A DNA stretch of 64,000 nucleotides from Chamaelirium japonicum (taxonomy: Eukaryota; Streptophyta; Magnoliopsida; Liliales; Melanthiaceae): assembly GCA_947650365.1 (NCBI GenBank), contig OX393552.1:15742275-15806274 (forward strand), read 5' to 3'. The position numbers were made by a program, and so were the translations under genes. Position 1 is the first letter of the stretch; each line of letters begins with the position of its first letter. Below, piece by piece: positions 1-11,724 of the stretch. A model generated the notes under the pieces. The model did no database searches. It saw only the letters and a program-made list of their open reading frames with translations, and had not been told where the DNA came from.

Positions 1-1119
1 AGCTTTATGTGACCCGCATGCACAGCAACGACGGCTTCACACAAACTTTCGGATGGTTCCCACAAATCTAGGTGGTGTCGGCAGGGGGGTTCATAGGCTC
101 TTGCGGTGCAGGAAAAAACTATCGCCCACTGCCACCGGCATCCTCCATGTCCCGTAGGAAACCACTAGGTGAACCAGCATGGAAGGAAACACAGCTCTCA
201 CCCGGTGGGAATATCGAACTGCGTACCTCCCACCCAGACCCTTAGCCGGTTGATTGTGGAGGCCAGGGGCTCCCCTTTGGAGGGAACATCTTACACATCC
301 CTTCTTTATGAGATTTTATGCATATCTAGAAAGGTCATGACCTCCTAGACTTAGACCCTGGTCTATCGTGCTCCCACTAGGATTACAAACCTTCTCGCAA
401 AGCATTAGTATCCTCGAAAAATATCAGTCCCTACCTTGAATACTCAGCTTTCGCCTTTCTTGTAAGGATCACATTACATAGATTCCAAGGATCCCGATAC
501 TTCACTAGTTTGACAATAATCCTAAGATCTGGAGCCTAACCTAAGGTCAACATGGAAAGGACTCCCACTAGAATGACGCCTCATTCACAATTTCATGCCT
601 GATGTCATAGTAGAGCTTATCTCATTATAGGTTTCAATACTGGCCAAATAGGGACATCCGACAACCTCCGCCGGATATCAACCTAATGGTGGCATAACCA
701 AATCGTGATGAGTTTATACTACCATCAAACGTCATCTAGAAATGGGTATCACATAGTGAAGTCCTAACCTAACTTGGTCGCTAGGACCACGTGGGGAAAG
801 GGCATCCCACTAGGGTTATCATACTTCTTATGGAGACATTAGTTATCTCTAAACAAATCTAACACTGCATCTATCTCGGTGCACAGTACTTGGCTACCTG
901 AACTACCACGAGGGCAGTTACTACCTTTCCTTTTAGCTAGCCACCGGATTCGCACGTGTTAGAACCATATAGACACCGATGAATCCACAAGCTTTGTATT
1001 AACCCTAAGCCTGATCTAGAGACAAACTCACAAGCAAGATAGATAATCACATTATCATCGGGGTTCTCTAAATACTAAGAAAAGAGAATCAACAGAAATA
1101 ACATCCAAACTGAATCAAG

Positions 1120-1139
1120 TCCAGGGTCCGACCCCTGAA
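1120..1139 (-). other. Leader hairpin 1 of the old copia element
   Basis: The inverted repeat CAGGG/CCCTG surrounds a GTCGGA-type core. The same hairpin recurs at 14301-14320 in the younger element, at the matching place in its leader. Confidence 0.5.
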
Positions 1140-1471
1140 CCTTAATAGCACAGCCAAGATATCCTGCTCTTCTGTTCTGCACGATCTCTGACGACGATCC
1201 CGATCATCGCCAACGTACACGCTTTCGCCGGATCTTTACAAGCCATGGTACCGCTTGCCCGAACCGTGGATGTAGCATCATCTCCTTTTTTCTGTGACCG
1301 AAAAACTAACACGCTCCGAGTAAGTGCTCGTTCGTGTATAATTTCGCTATAAAGAAAAAAGAAACAATACTAGAAAACATGGTCAGGGAACCGAGGGTGG
1401 TAAACCTCCACCCTCGCCCATCTAGAGCCTTAAAACCCACAAACACAATAATAATCAATGCAAAATTAAAT

Positions 1472-1489
1472 TCGGGGTCCGACCCCCGG
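1472..1489 (-). other. Leader hairpin 2 of the old copia element
   Basis: A CGGGG/CCCCG inverted repeat around the same core as hairpin 1, about 350 bp from it. Its counterpart in the younger element is at 14704-14720. Confidence 0.5.
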
Positions 1490-1653
1490 AGGTATGCAAT
1501 CACATATTACTATTCAGTGTGGCACCTGCAAAAAGACGATAAATAGCATAATCCATATACATGATCTACGCCGAACCCCGACGAAAACATATGCCATCAT
1601 ATATTCACATGATGTTTTCATGAATTCATGCATGAAACACACACCAAAGCGAT

Positions 1654-1664
1654 ATCTGATACCA
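1654..1664 (-). other. Primer-binding-site remnant (initiator Met tRNA type)
   Basis: On the minus strand it reads TGGTATCAGAT, one base off the usual plant TGGTATCAGAGC over the compared stretch. It lies two bases inside the LTR edge at 1667, which sets the element's strand as minus. Confidence 0.6.
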
Positions 1665-1666
1665 AT

Positions 1667-4600
1667 TATTGGAATTGGATCCGCTTATCAGAGTCGCAGC
1701 AAAAGCAAAAGATAGATCCGAAGATCATACAGTGTATGTTTCATTACAATTAATTCTACAAAACAATCTACATGCAAATCTATGATCTTAGCATCTATGC
1801 GGACACCCTAGAGGCATACTACGATCTACGGAAGACATGAATGCATCTAGTTAGGTGTTTAGAATCATCATATCTTATGGATCTATGATCCGGAGAGAAC
1901 AGAACGATGATGAACCGCACTTGATTCACAAGGGAAGCTGTCGGATAGCACCTTGTCCTTTGCGAATTGGGGAATCCTCGAAGTCCCGTCTCTGAGTGCA
2001 AGGACTACGAGCCGATGGAGGAATTCGTTACGAAGACGACGGCATGCCGATAGATCTCCTCCTTCTCTTTCTCTCTTCTTCCTTCTCCTTCCTTCCTCCT
2101 TCTTCTTCCTTCTTCTTTCTCTTTCTTCCTTGGCCGAAACCTTAGAGAGGGAGAGAGGGGAGGGAGTTCGGGTATTAGGAGAGGGGGAGAGCTTAGGGCC
2201 GGCCCCTCCCTCTCTATCCCTCTTATAGGGTCGGTCTCCTAGTGCTACAAGCAAGCTAGGGCCGGCCCCTAGTAGATAGGGATGAGAGGGGGCGGTTTTT
2301 AGGGTTTCCAAGTGTCTATCGTGAAGCCTGGACGAAAATGCCCTTCACGAAAAGTGAAAAATTGAAAGAGAGATTGAGTGAGGTGTGCTACTCGTAATCG
2401 AGTTCCGTCAGCGTCTATGAGCTCCTGAAATTATTCCGCTCATTCTAAGATCCATATTCAATATGTTCTGAGCTATATTTCAGTATTTACCAAAATACCC
2501 CTACGGCCTCTAATACATATGAATTAGGTTCTTAGGCTCCGGGCTTGCGCTCCATCGCGCTACTTCGCATCCAACGTATCCAACCAAGTCGGGGAACAAT
2601 TCCTATACGCAACGACAGGGTGGAACCTTCAGGGTTCGGGATCTCTAGCTCCAACCGGATCCCTGATTAACTGTTCTGGTGACACACCGAAAGTTCCGTT
2701 AATCAGCCCTAATCCGATTAACCCGCGTAGCCACCCAGAGTGCGACGCAAGTTGAACTCTAGTGATCCTAAACTTATGTTACTCCCTCGTAACCCTGTTC
2801 TCTACTATAATATGATAATCCTCAGTCCCTCTTATTACTGGTGCCATGATACGACTCGGGCGGTGGGGAGCACCGTCAGATCCCGATCGATCATCTGACT
2901 AGGGTTTGATGACTTGTCATCTATAACACCACACACCTTCCGGTGCTATGCCTAGCATCCGGAATATCGTCAATCATACTGATAACCACCAGGCCTGGGT
3001 TAACTGTGTGGACAGATTGACTCATCAAAACGTACCAATCCAACACTGGACGTCGGATAACCTATAAGGATTCATATCATTCAAGCGCCAGCCGGGTAAC
3101 CCAACGTACTGTGGTATTGGACTATGGAAGGTCCGCACACGTTGGCATATCAAAGCACCACTCAACTGGTTAGCACAGTGTACATGGTCCCTCAGGGTTA
3201 AGGACGGATTATCTATAGTAGTAAGACGATTTATGCACCAGTGTCTGAATCACTGAACTATGCACTGTCTTGGTTCCTGTTCAACATGATCATCGTGCTT
3301 AGTCAGGTGAATGGGAATCCCACGTTCCCGTGGTAGAGACTTCACCATATCCTCTACGGTACGACGGCACGCAGGCGGGGTCGGACGGCTAAGCCGGTTG
3401 CAGGTCGAAACAGCGGGGGACGGCACGAGGGCGCGGGTTGCCCTTGTCGGCTTTGAGAATGGAGATCGAGATGGAGGGAGGGGTGGTCGGGTGGTGCTTC
3501 GCGCACGGAGGAAGGGTGTCGAACGTCTCTCACACAGGGACAAACAAGGGGATAGAGAGGTAGAGGTAACCTATCACAGGAAGCAAAAGGCACAAGGTTT
3601 TCTTTCTTAATTTCTTCACTACTATTAAATGGGAGATCAGATCTCCTTAAATAACCAAATAAAATAGTCTGTCCCTTATAGATCGGGCTCACAACCAATT
3701 GAAATTTAATCCTGATTTACCATTTCGAATTTAAAAGATAAATAAAATAAACCGACTAGATACTCCTCAACCACCACGATATCGATCTTCTGATGGCGCC
3801 TCCAGCTGGCATCCGGGGGTGGTTTGGATAAGGCGGGTGCTCTGCATCACCTTGGGTGCCCCTAGTAAAGTCAACTAGTCAATTCGCAACATGAACTGGT
3901 GCATGGCACCCGCGTAGTGAACTCCACTAGGGTTAGGGATTGACTATGTATGTCTCCGTACTACTCTGGATCTATATCCTAGTGCACACACGCACATACA
4001 CATCTACCGTGCCCTAGTGCGAAGCACACACGGAGCATATTAGACTTAGCCATTTACTTACTCTTATTGTGTTTTGTGAATCAAGGAGATGATTCGAGAA
4101 CCATACAAGGTGTGGATAAGATGGAACCTTAAGGAACCAGGGTTCATAGCTTCCAACTTGGACTCGATCGACATACTACCCGAGTATACCATCGACCCTC
4201 TGAGTCTGAGTTAACCTGCGTAGCCACTCAGAGTGCGACACAGGCTGCATTCTATTCCCCCCGGACTTACTATGTTATCTTGCATACCCCTGCTCTCCGC
4301 TTAATAGTGGTAAACTCATTATCCCTCCACTTGGTGCCATGAGTCAATTCGAGCGGTAGAGAACACCGTCAGACTCGAGGCTCATATGACTTAGTTCCTT
4401 CCAGGCTGCATATACGTCGTACCTACTGATTACCCTATCGAGTAATCAAATCCGGTCAACAGTCTAACTAATGACCATCAGTCCTGGGTTTGGTACAAGT
4501 TAGTCAGACCAAGGAGCGCACCTCCGGTTAAGGATGTGGATGGCTGTAGGAGTGGCATGCTGATGTAACGCCAGACGGGTAACCCAGTACACTGTGGTTT

Positions 4601-5060
4601 TGGATCACATAACTGGATCCTCACACTTTGATGCACCAAAGCACCATACAACTGGTTAACCTACCAAACATGATTCCTGAGGGTTTATGATCATTTTACC
4701 CTAAGTAGAAACACAGCTTAGTGCACCAGTGTCTGCTCACTGATCTGTGCACCGTGTTGGTTCTGTTCGGCTATAAACACTGTGCCTGGTGATGATCATG
4801 GTGAAGACTCCCCATACATTGTCATCATCAACAGCTTATCATGATAAGACGATCATCATAGCTGCGAACTGATTTAGGTTACATGGGACCAATCCACTTA
4901 GTCATCTACTCAGTGAATTACCATGTAGCCATGGCTCTCTGTTCTAATAAAAACATGTAATTGTATTACGTACCAATATGCATATCATAGAATATCATTC
5001 ATCCTTTATTATTAGATCAAAACTACAGTTTTACAAGCTTAGAACACACTAATTCCAACA
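1667..5060 (-). repeat. Old copia-type 5' LTR, about 3.4 kb, with an internal duplication
   Basis: The left edge TATTGG and the right edge ATTCCAACA correspond to TGTTGG and ATTCTAACA at the ends of the young LTRs (7332-9648 and 14914-17230). Long parts align with them, for example 4080-5060 with about 8660-9648. It is about 1.1 kb longer than the young LTRs. Part of the excess is a second diverged copy of one segment: about 2620-3260 resembles about 4110-4750 at an offset near 1.49 kb. Either the LTR carries an internal duplication or two related LTRs were joined. I see no coding function. Confidence 0.7.
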
Positions 5061-7326
5061 CCGACCACATATAAGGAAAGGAAGAAGGGGGATTTTGGCC
5101 ATCTCTAGATACCCTCTTCTCTCTCCTATCCTGTCACACCCCATAAATCTGAAGACCGATCTCTAGGGTGTGGGGTGAGAAAAATGAAAGGATTTAGGCT
5201 TAGTCAATTATCTACACCGATTATGGTTTCTCACAGGGCTACGACTCTCTCATAAATGAAGAATAAGGAGGATGGAGAAACAAGGAATATTTTAAAACTT
5301 GGTTATCCTCTCGGTATGAGTGATCATGACATGTCGGTGCCACTACATACCGACAGAAGTCCCTCTAAAGGAGCATGAGGCTCAAGCCTCTGACGGCGAG
5401 CTAGGAATCTCACCCACTCCCTGACACTCAGTATACTGGTTTAGAAGTCATATTTACTGAGCTAGTCAATTAGGTCATTTAAAGACTTATATTATTATTG
5501 TAAGCTATCCTAGGCTTGCGACCTTGAGAAAAGGCCTACCCAAAAGAATTTATGCTGTATCATTGCCACTAACCACCACAAAACACTAAGACTAGATAAC
5601 TCTAATACTAATCCAGTCGATTATATTGGCAGGAATAAAAGAGACTACAAGACGACAAATTGAAGATAAAACACTACCGCAATCGTAACTCCGCCTCTAG
5701 CCTCATACTGTGGTTACTCCTGAGCCTCCGCACTTGCAGGAGAGTCTACTTATTGGAAATAGTAGCCTCTAATAGAAAATTAGGAGATTAGCCAAATTAA
5801 TGGCTAGTGACATCCTAGTAACCTTTAATAATATGAGATAACCAAATCTAAGTAAATAAGTTATGGTTTACAGATAGACTTACAATAATTTACATTCTCA
5901 TGCAATTCCTACTATCTCTAGGTTGTCTAACATAAAGTCCATTCAATATTAAATAAAAATCCAGTAGTCATATATCCTAATATGAACCCCTGATATTTTG
6001 TTCATCCTACCCCCGATCGGGCATTACTATAGGGTCTTTTATTTCGATGTAGAGGGCCAACTCTCTCACCGTGCATCCACCAACACCATGCACAAAATCA
6101 CCCATATGATCATAAGGGGTTTCCCGTCTTTCACGGTGGAGCTCTACCGTCCAACTTGCTTTACTTTGGGGACTTCAACTATCCCGGGACAGGATTGCTA
6201 GGCCAATCCCTACTAGAGGTCCTATTGGCTTTACCATAATCCTTGCCCGTGACACCTAGCCTACTAATCTTCAGTTGTGTGCATAGGATGATTCACGGCC
6301 CTTAAGTGTACGGGATCATAATCTTTTTACAAGATAGATTATCAATTTCATAACCACACAGTTACCGAAGAGACTATATAATGATTAATCAGTTTCGACA
6401 TTTTACCCTAGGATTCGCACCGCACTCACAACCCATGCATCACATGATATATAATAAAAATAAACACTCCCCCGGGGTCTAATTCAGGTATGATCCCCAT
6501 ATTCCTACCGGAAGGGTGGGGGCCACATGCGTCGTCAGACTCGCGACTCCACATACAAGGAGAGGTCCACGTGACCACATGTGACGATGCCTGGTGGGAC
6601 CCGCATACAATACCATGGATACCTACCATAGTTGTTCTTATTTTCCACTATTAAAGACCACAAGAATGAAAGTAGACGTCACCTGGTTGGTGAGTACGAG
6701 CTTCTGCTAGGCGACCTCCGCTCCGTCTCTGAGTGGGTCAACGCGGCTATGAACTATCAAACACACACAGCAGGTCTATGGTCATTGCCTGCTACAAGTA
6801 ATATGGGTTTAGGCCCGAGTTAGCCAAGTCAAGAAATTTAGGCATCATTGGACACTGGTCTACCGGTAAGTAAAACGATGCTACAGTGGTACCATCTCGA
6901 TTAGTCGGCATTGCCGATGCCAAGGGTCGCACTAAGGTCCAATTATACTAATCCAACTAAACGGTCGTACTCGCGTCGGTTGTTGCCACTAGTATGAAAT
7001 CATGCTCCGAGGGGCCTTCCGTATCACCACCAAGGTGTGCATCGGTAGGACCAGGTATAGACAAGGTTGGGGGTTCGATTTGTCATCCACCCGAGAGGAC
7101 TTAGGGCTAGATGCGGATTTAGATGGTTTGGTCCCTTAAATTAGGGACTTACACAGGAATCGCACCGGTGGCCCATCTAGTGCATTGTTGCCACCAAGGG
7201 GTCGGTCTCGTGATTAAACGACTATACAAGGCGATCGAACCCACATCAGCATTATCAACTCTGAGGCGATCACGACCTGATGAGATCGGGCCCGCTAACC
7301 TTGAGTGTGGCTCATGGGGCTAGATC
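5061..7326. other. Unassigned intergenic DNA, no gene recognised
   Basis: No frame here looks like a known protein; the longest are under 70 codons. The segment 6640-6830 is less AT-rich than its surroundings but matches nothing I know. The right end (7327-7331, AATAT) is the left target duplication of the copia element, so this DNA was once continuous with 17236 onward. Confidence 0.4.
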
Positions 7327-7331
7327 AATAT
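7327..7331. other. Left target-site duplication of copia element (AATAT)
   Basis: The 5 bp before the left LTR are AATAT, identical to 17231-17235 just after the right LTR. A 5-bp duplication is normal for LTR retrotransposon integrases. Confidence 0.9.
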
Positions 7332-9648
7332 TGTTGGAAATAAATCCATGGTAGAGGCCCGCAGCGGAAGCAAAGTGAAGGTCCGAGGACCGTAGGCGGT
7401 GTGCGTTACCTATCAAAATTTTCATCGAAACGATCTACATATGCGTGTATGAAACTAGCATGGCAACTACGCGAACCCCTAACGACGATCTAACGCAAAA
7501 GAACAATCTAGCATGTATGCATGTTCTAATTATGTTAGATCTACTTGTTAGAGATCATACCTGCGTGCGGAATCTTTCACCGCGACAAATTTCTTCTTTG
7601 TCGATGGAGACGGGCTACTGATCTGCTCGACATAGCTTCGGTGCGACGGCCACAACTTTCTGCTCCGAACTCCGATTGGGCTGAAATTTGGACTGCAGGT
7701 AGCCAACTTTGAGACGAAACTTTTACAATAAATTTCACGTCGTTTGGACTTCTGTAGCTCTCGGAATCACAGAAACAACGCTGATTTTCTGTGCAGATTC
7801 TAGACAGCAAAAGGTTCCGGGAGATGCCTTCTAGTTCACCCGATCTCACACGATGCACGGCACCTCGTCGATGGATCTCTGAGTGCCTCCATACGACGAG
7901 CCTTCTCCTTCTACGAAACACCACGTGAGGAAGACGAGTCGCCATCCAATGGCGCAAGCGAGGGAGAGAGAGACGAGGGAGGAGATGCGAAGAGAGGAGA
8001 GGGGCTTCGGTTTCCCCATGGCTTGCATGGCCGGCCCTAGGGCTTGCCCATGCATCTAATTTCGTGCCCCCTCTCTCTCCTTCTCATATATAGGGCCGGC
8101 CTATCCATATGGATAAGGACAGTATGGATAAGGATGATTGATTCAAACCTTATCCCTATATATCTCTATCCTTTCCTTGTTTTTCGAAAACGGTCAAAAC
8201 CAGTTCGTTTTCTGCGCCTCATAACCGGCCCCTTCATCGGAGGCAACAACCTCCCGAAACTAATAGAGTCGGCCTTGACCAGTCTCTCAACACTTAGGGC
8301 CGGCCCCCTTAGTGCATAGTAGCGCATGGTATGACCAAAACGCCCTTATGCCACTAGTTGGCCGTTCCTTGTGTACGAGACTTTACAAGACACACATAAG
8401 TGAAGTGCACCAATGATTTCACTATTCTCTGAGGTTCCCATAGGATGCCCCTAGTGAAGTCAACTAGTCAACTCGCAACATGTCCCGGTGCATCGCACCC
8501 ATGTGGCAAAGTCCACTTATGGCAAGGAATTGCTACATGCGTCTCTGCACTAACCTAGGGTTTCCCCTTAGTGCACACACGTAGCTACGCATCTACCGTG
8601 CACTAGTGCGAAGCACTCACGGAGCGTATGCTTGGACTTCTCGCTTCCTCTAACTACGTTCTGTGTTTCGAGGAGATGGTATAAGAACCATACATAATGT
8701 CGATAAGGTGGAACCTTCAGGGACCAGGGTTCATGGCTTCCAACTCAGACTCGATCGACACACTACCCGAGTGTACCATCGATCCTTGAGTCCGAGTTAA
8801 CCTGCGTAGCCACCCAGAGTGCGACGCAGGCTGCACTCCAATTCCCCCGGACTTACTATGTTCTCCCTCATACCCCTGCTCTCCGCTTAGTATGGTAAAC
8901 CCGCTGTCCCTCCACTGGTGCCATGATGCAACTCGAGCGGTGGAGAATACCGTCAGACTCGAGTGCTCATATGACTCGGTTCCTTCCAGGTTGACCACAT
9001 ACATCGTATCTCCGATTACTCTTCCGAGCAACCGGATCTGTCATCAGTCCAACTGATGACCACCTGGCCAGGGTTTAATACGACGTAGGTTAGACCAAGG
9101 AACGCTCCTCCCGTTAGGGGTGTGGATAGCCTGCAGGAGGGACATGCTGATGCAACGCCAGCCGGGTAACCCAGTACACCGTGGTTTTGGATCACTGTAT
9201 CCGGATCCTCACACATTGGTGCGTCAAAGCACCACACAACTGGTTAGTCCACCAGACATGGCTCCTCAGGGTTTAGGACCGTTTTACCCTAAGCAGAAAC
9301 ACGGTTTAGTGCACCGGTGTCTGCTCACCGATCTGTGCACCGTGTTGGTTCCGTTCGGCCACAGACACTGTGCCTGGTAATGACCGTGGTGGAGAAACCC
9401 ATGCTCTGTCATCCCAACAGCTTATCCTGATAAGGCGACCAACCCTAATCAGAGCTGCGAACGTATTTAGGTTACATGGGACCAATCCCTTGAGTCTCCC
9501 ACTCAAGTGGATTACCATGTAGCCATGGCTCTCTGTTCTGTAATCAGAACACGTACTAAGGTACGTACTAATATGCATTTCTATACTATCAACCATACAT
9601 AGCTAAACTATAGGTTTTTACGAGCTGTAGACCTCACCAATTCTAACA
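7332..9648 (-). repeat. 3' LTR of the copia-type element
   Basis: It is 2317 bp, the same length as the other LTR. It begins TGTTGGAAAT and ends CTAACA as read on the + strand. A GA-rich piece (about 7968-8012) and GGCCGGCCC motifs (about 8093 and 8300) recur in both copies. Being on the PPT side, it is the 3' LTR. Confidence 0.93.
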
Positions 9649-9658
9649 ATCTCCCACT
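9649..9658 (-). other. Polypurine tract of the copia element
   Basis: On the minus strand it reads AGTGGGAGAT immediately before the LTR start. This is the plus-strand priming site expected beside the 3' LTR and the form often seen in plant copia elements. Confidence 0.85.
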
Positions 9659-10429
9659 AGGTCTAACGAGGAATAACGGTGTTGAGCTCTGTAGCTTTTA
9701 CTTGCTGCCCAAAAGCCTTTGCAGGAATTCCGTAAAGGAATTGGCAACATTGTCTGTAGATTCTACCTCAGTATCGCTACTTGCATTTCCTCCTATAACT
9801 GTCAGATCAAGTGGAGTTTGTACTTGATGGGTTTCCCCTAATGGTGGTGCCTAGTCTCCTTGGACCTTGCTTACCGCTCTTCTGTTGGCAACAACAGATA
9901 CCTGAGCCTCTGGTACACGTCCCAAGTTCTCTAAGAACTTCCTAAGCCTTACCACTTGATATACTACCTCGCACGCAACAACGTGCTAAGCCTCTATGGT
10001 AGAGTCTGTGATGCACTCTTGCTTCACACTCTACCAACTACCGCTTCTAATCCCAAGATAAAAATAATCCCTGAAATCGATTCTCTGGTACACACATCTG
10101 ACACCAAAGTCAGATCCTGTGTGTCCAATCGATATCAGAACCTGTGAAGTGTAAGCTAACTCACAATCCTTACTTAATGAGGATTTCTGAGTATACCCTT
10201 CACATCGGTCCAGAGATCTGGACCCGGGTTCGACTGAAACTGACCCATCTTCCTGCTGCGCAATAGATATCTAGCCTCGTAAATCGAATCTGGCTAGAAT
10301 CTTATCTTCATGCGTAGCCTGTGACAGCAAGAGAATCTTGCTCTGGTTATCTCGAGTTACCTTGATTCCCAAAGCATAACTCGCCTCACTAGGGTCTTTC
10401 ACATCGAATTGTGATGACTACAAACCTTT

Positions 10430-10740
10430 ACCGTAAACAATATCCCTACATCATTTTCAATCAGTAGAATATCGTTAACGTAAAGTACTAAATATACCCT
10501 TGTAGCTATTTCACCTTTCCTGTACCATCTTGGTTTATCCTCATTCTGATCAAATCCGTGTTAGCGGATTTCCTTGATCAAAATAGATATTCCAACCTGG
10601 ATGCTTGCATCAGTCCATAAATGAACCGTTGCAACTTGCATTCCAAATCTTCCTAACCTACTGACACAAGCTTGAGGCTACATTATCCATATGCCCTTTC
10701 TAAATTCCCGTTAGGGAATAACTGTCTTGACATCCATCAA
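10430..10740 (-). pseudogene. Copia reverse transcriptase remnant
   Basis: Read on the minus strand, the segment starts with a MDVKT-like stretch typical of the copia RT palm. It then carries a GFDQNEDKPRWYRKG-like stretch and VYLVLYVNDILLI. The last is the catalytic box, normally YVDD; the first aspartate is replaced by asparagine. Stop codons and frame breaks lie between the recognisable parts, so no enzyme is made. Its place left of the integrase piece, in an element transcribed leftward, fits copia order. Confidence 0.8.
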
Positions 10741-11576
10741 CCAGATCTCCCAACTATAATGGGCTGTGATGGATTAAGAGGATCCGTTATAGACTTAGGC
10801 ATAGCTACCAGTGAGATGGTTTTGACATAGTCAATCCCTTCTCCTTTGGTAACTAATCTAGCTACTTAAGTCTTAACTGGGTGCTCTTCTTATACACCTC
10901 CTATACCCCGAAGGGTGATAGTGCTATAAGTATCAAGACTGTTCCAAGGGACATTGATGCAAGCTTGCCTCCATGGTCTTTTGTCAGTCAGAGCTGTCGG
11001 AAGCTCCCACTACTTCTTCGTAGCTCTAGGGATCATCCTCCTGAAACTCTGGATTAACTATCGAAGTTTCTCCATAGTATCTTTCAGGAGCTCTGATGGT
11101 CCCACAACGATGAAGTGGTGGTGGTACAAAAGTGAATTGTTTCTACAGTGTCTGGTATACTAGTTTCTTGTATCATCTACTCCCACTACGTTTTTCAAAT
11201 GCGCACTCTCTACCAGTACCCAGTAGTTCACCCAGAACTACCTTACCGGTAAACTTTTGGTCTATAATATAATCCTGGTCTAGGTAGATGGTATTCGTAG
11301 AAACAATTACCTTCCAAACCTCAAGATTATAGAACAGTCCACCTTATGCCTCCTAAGGGTAACCTACAAACAGATATACCTGGAACTACATCTCCATCTC
11401 ATCCCTCTTGTCCTTTTGCACAAGTGCAGGACAACCCTATATCTCGAGACTCTATAGTGTCAGCTTTCGCTTAGACCATAGCTCTCTATAGGTCTGAGGC
11501 ACTGATCTAGATGAGAGAGAGTTTCAGATATAAGTTACTGTTTTAAGGTACAACCCCACCAAAGGTGGGTAGTACA

Positions 11577-11724
11577 CTTGGCAATATTCATCATACTACG
11601 GACCATGTCAAACAGGGTCCGATTCCTTCTCTCGGAGACTTCATTCTGACGTGTCATCCTTGGAGCATTTAACTGGGAGATAATCCCATGCTCCTTTAGG
11701 ATCCTATGGAACTCGTCCGATAGT
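11577..11724 (-). pseudogene. Copia integrase core remnant
   Basis: The minus strand reads through as a 49-residue stretch containing FHRILKEHGIISQLNAPR and SERRNRTLFDMVRSMM. These match the copia integrase catalytic region around the DDE glutamate, where QNEVSERRNRT sits at the usual HNGVSERRNRT block. The expected histidine and glycine before the glutamate block are changed. Coding continuity is lost on both sides. Confidence 0.82.

Larger units (their letters stand above)
1..1666 (-). mobile_element. Leader/interior part of an old Ty1/copia-type element (truncated by window start)
   Basis: This stretch resembles the leader side of the younger element at about 13360-14913. Shared landmarks include the 'gttggttgtggaggccag' segment (near 250 here, near 13650 there) and a pair of GGGTCCGACCCC hairpins (1121-1139 and 1472-1488). 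It runs up to a primer-binding-site remnant and an LTR edge at 1667, so it is the 5' leader of an element whose sense strand is minus and whose body continues left of the window. No intact coding frame is visible. The match is diverged, so this copy is older than the element at 7332-17230. Family assignment rests on that similarity. Confidence 0.7.

Noticed and set aside
1883..2311. Charged 142-codon minus-strand ORF
   Set aside because: It is the complement of a TC-rich stretch inside an LTR. Composition explains the poly-Glu/Arg sequence.
5132..6254. Solo LTR starting TGTCACACCCC and ending CCCGTGACA
   Set aside because: The ends look LTR-like, but the flanking 5-mers (TATCC and CCTAG) do not match and no PBS or PPT was found.
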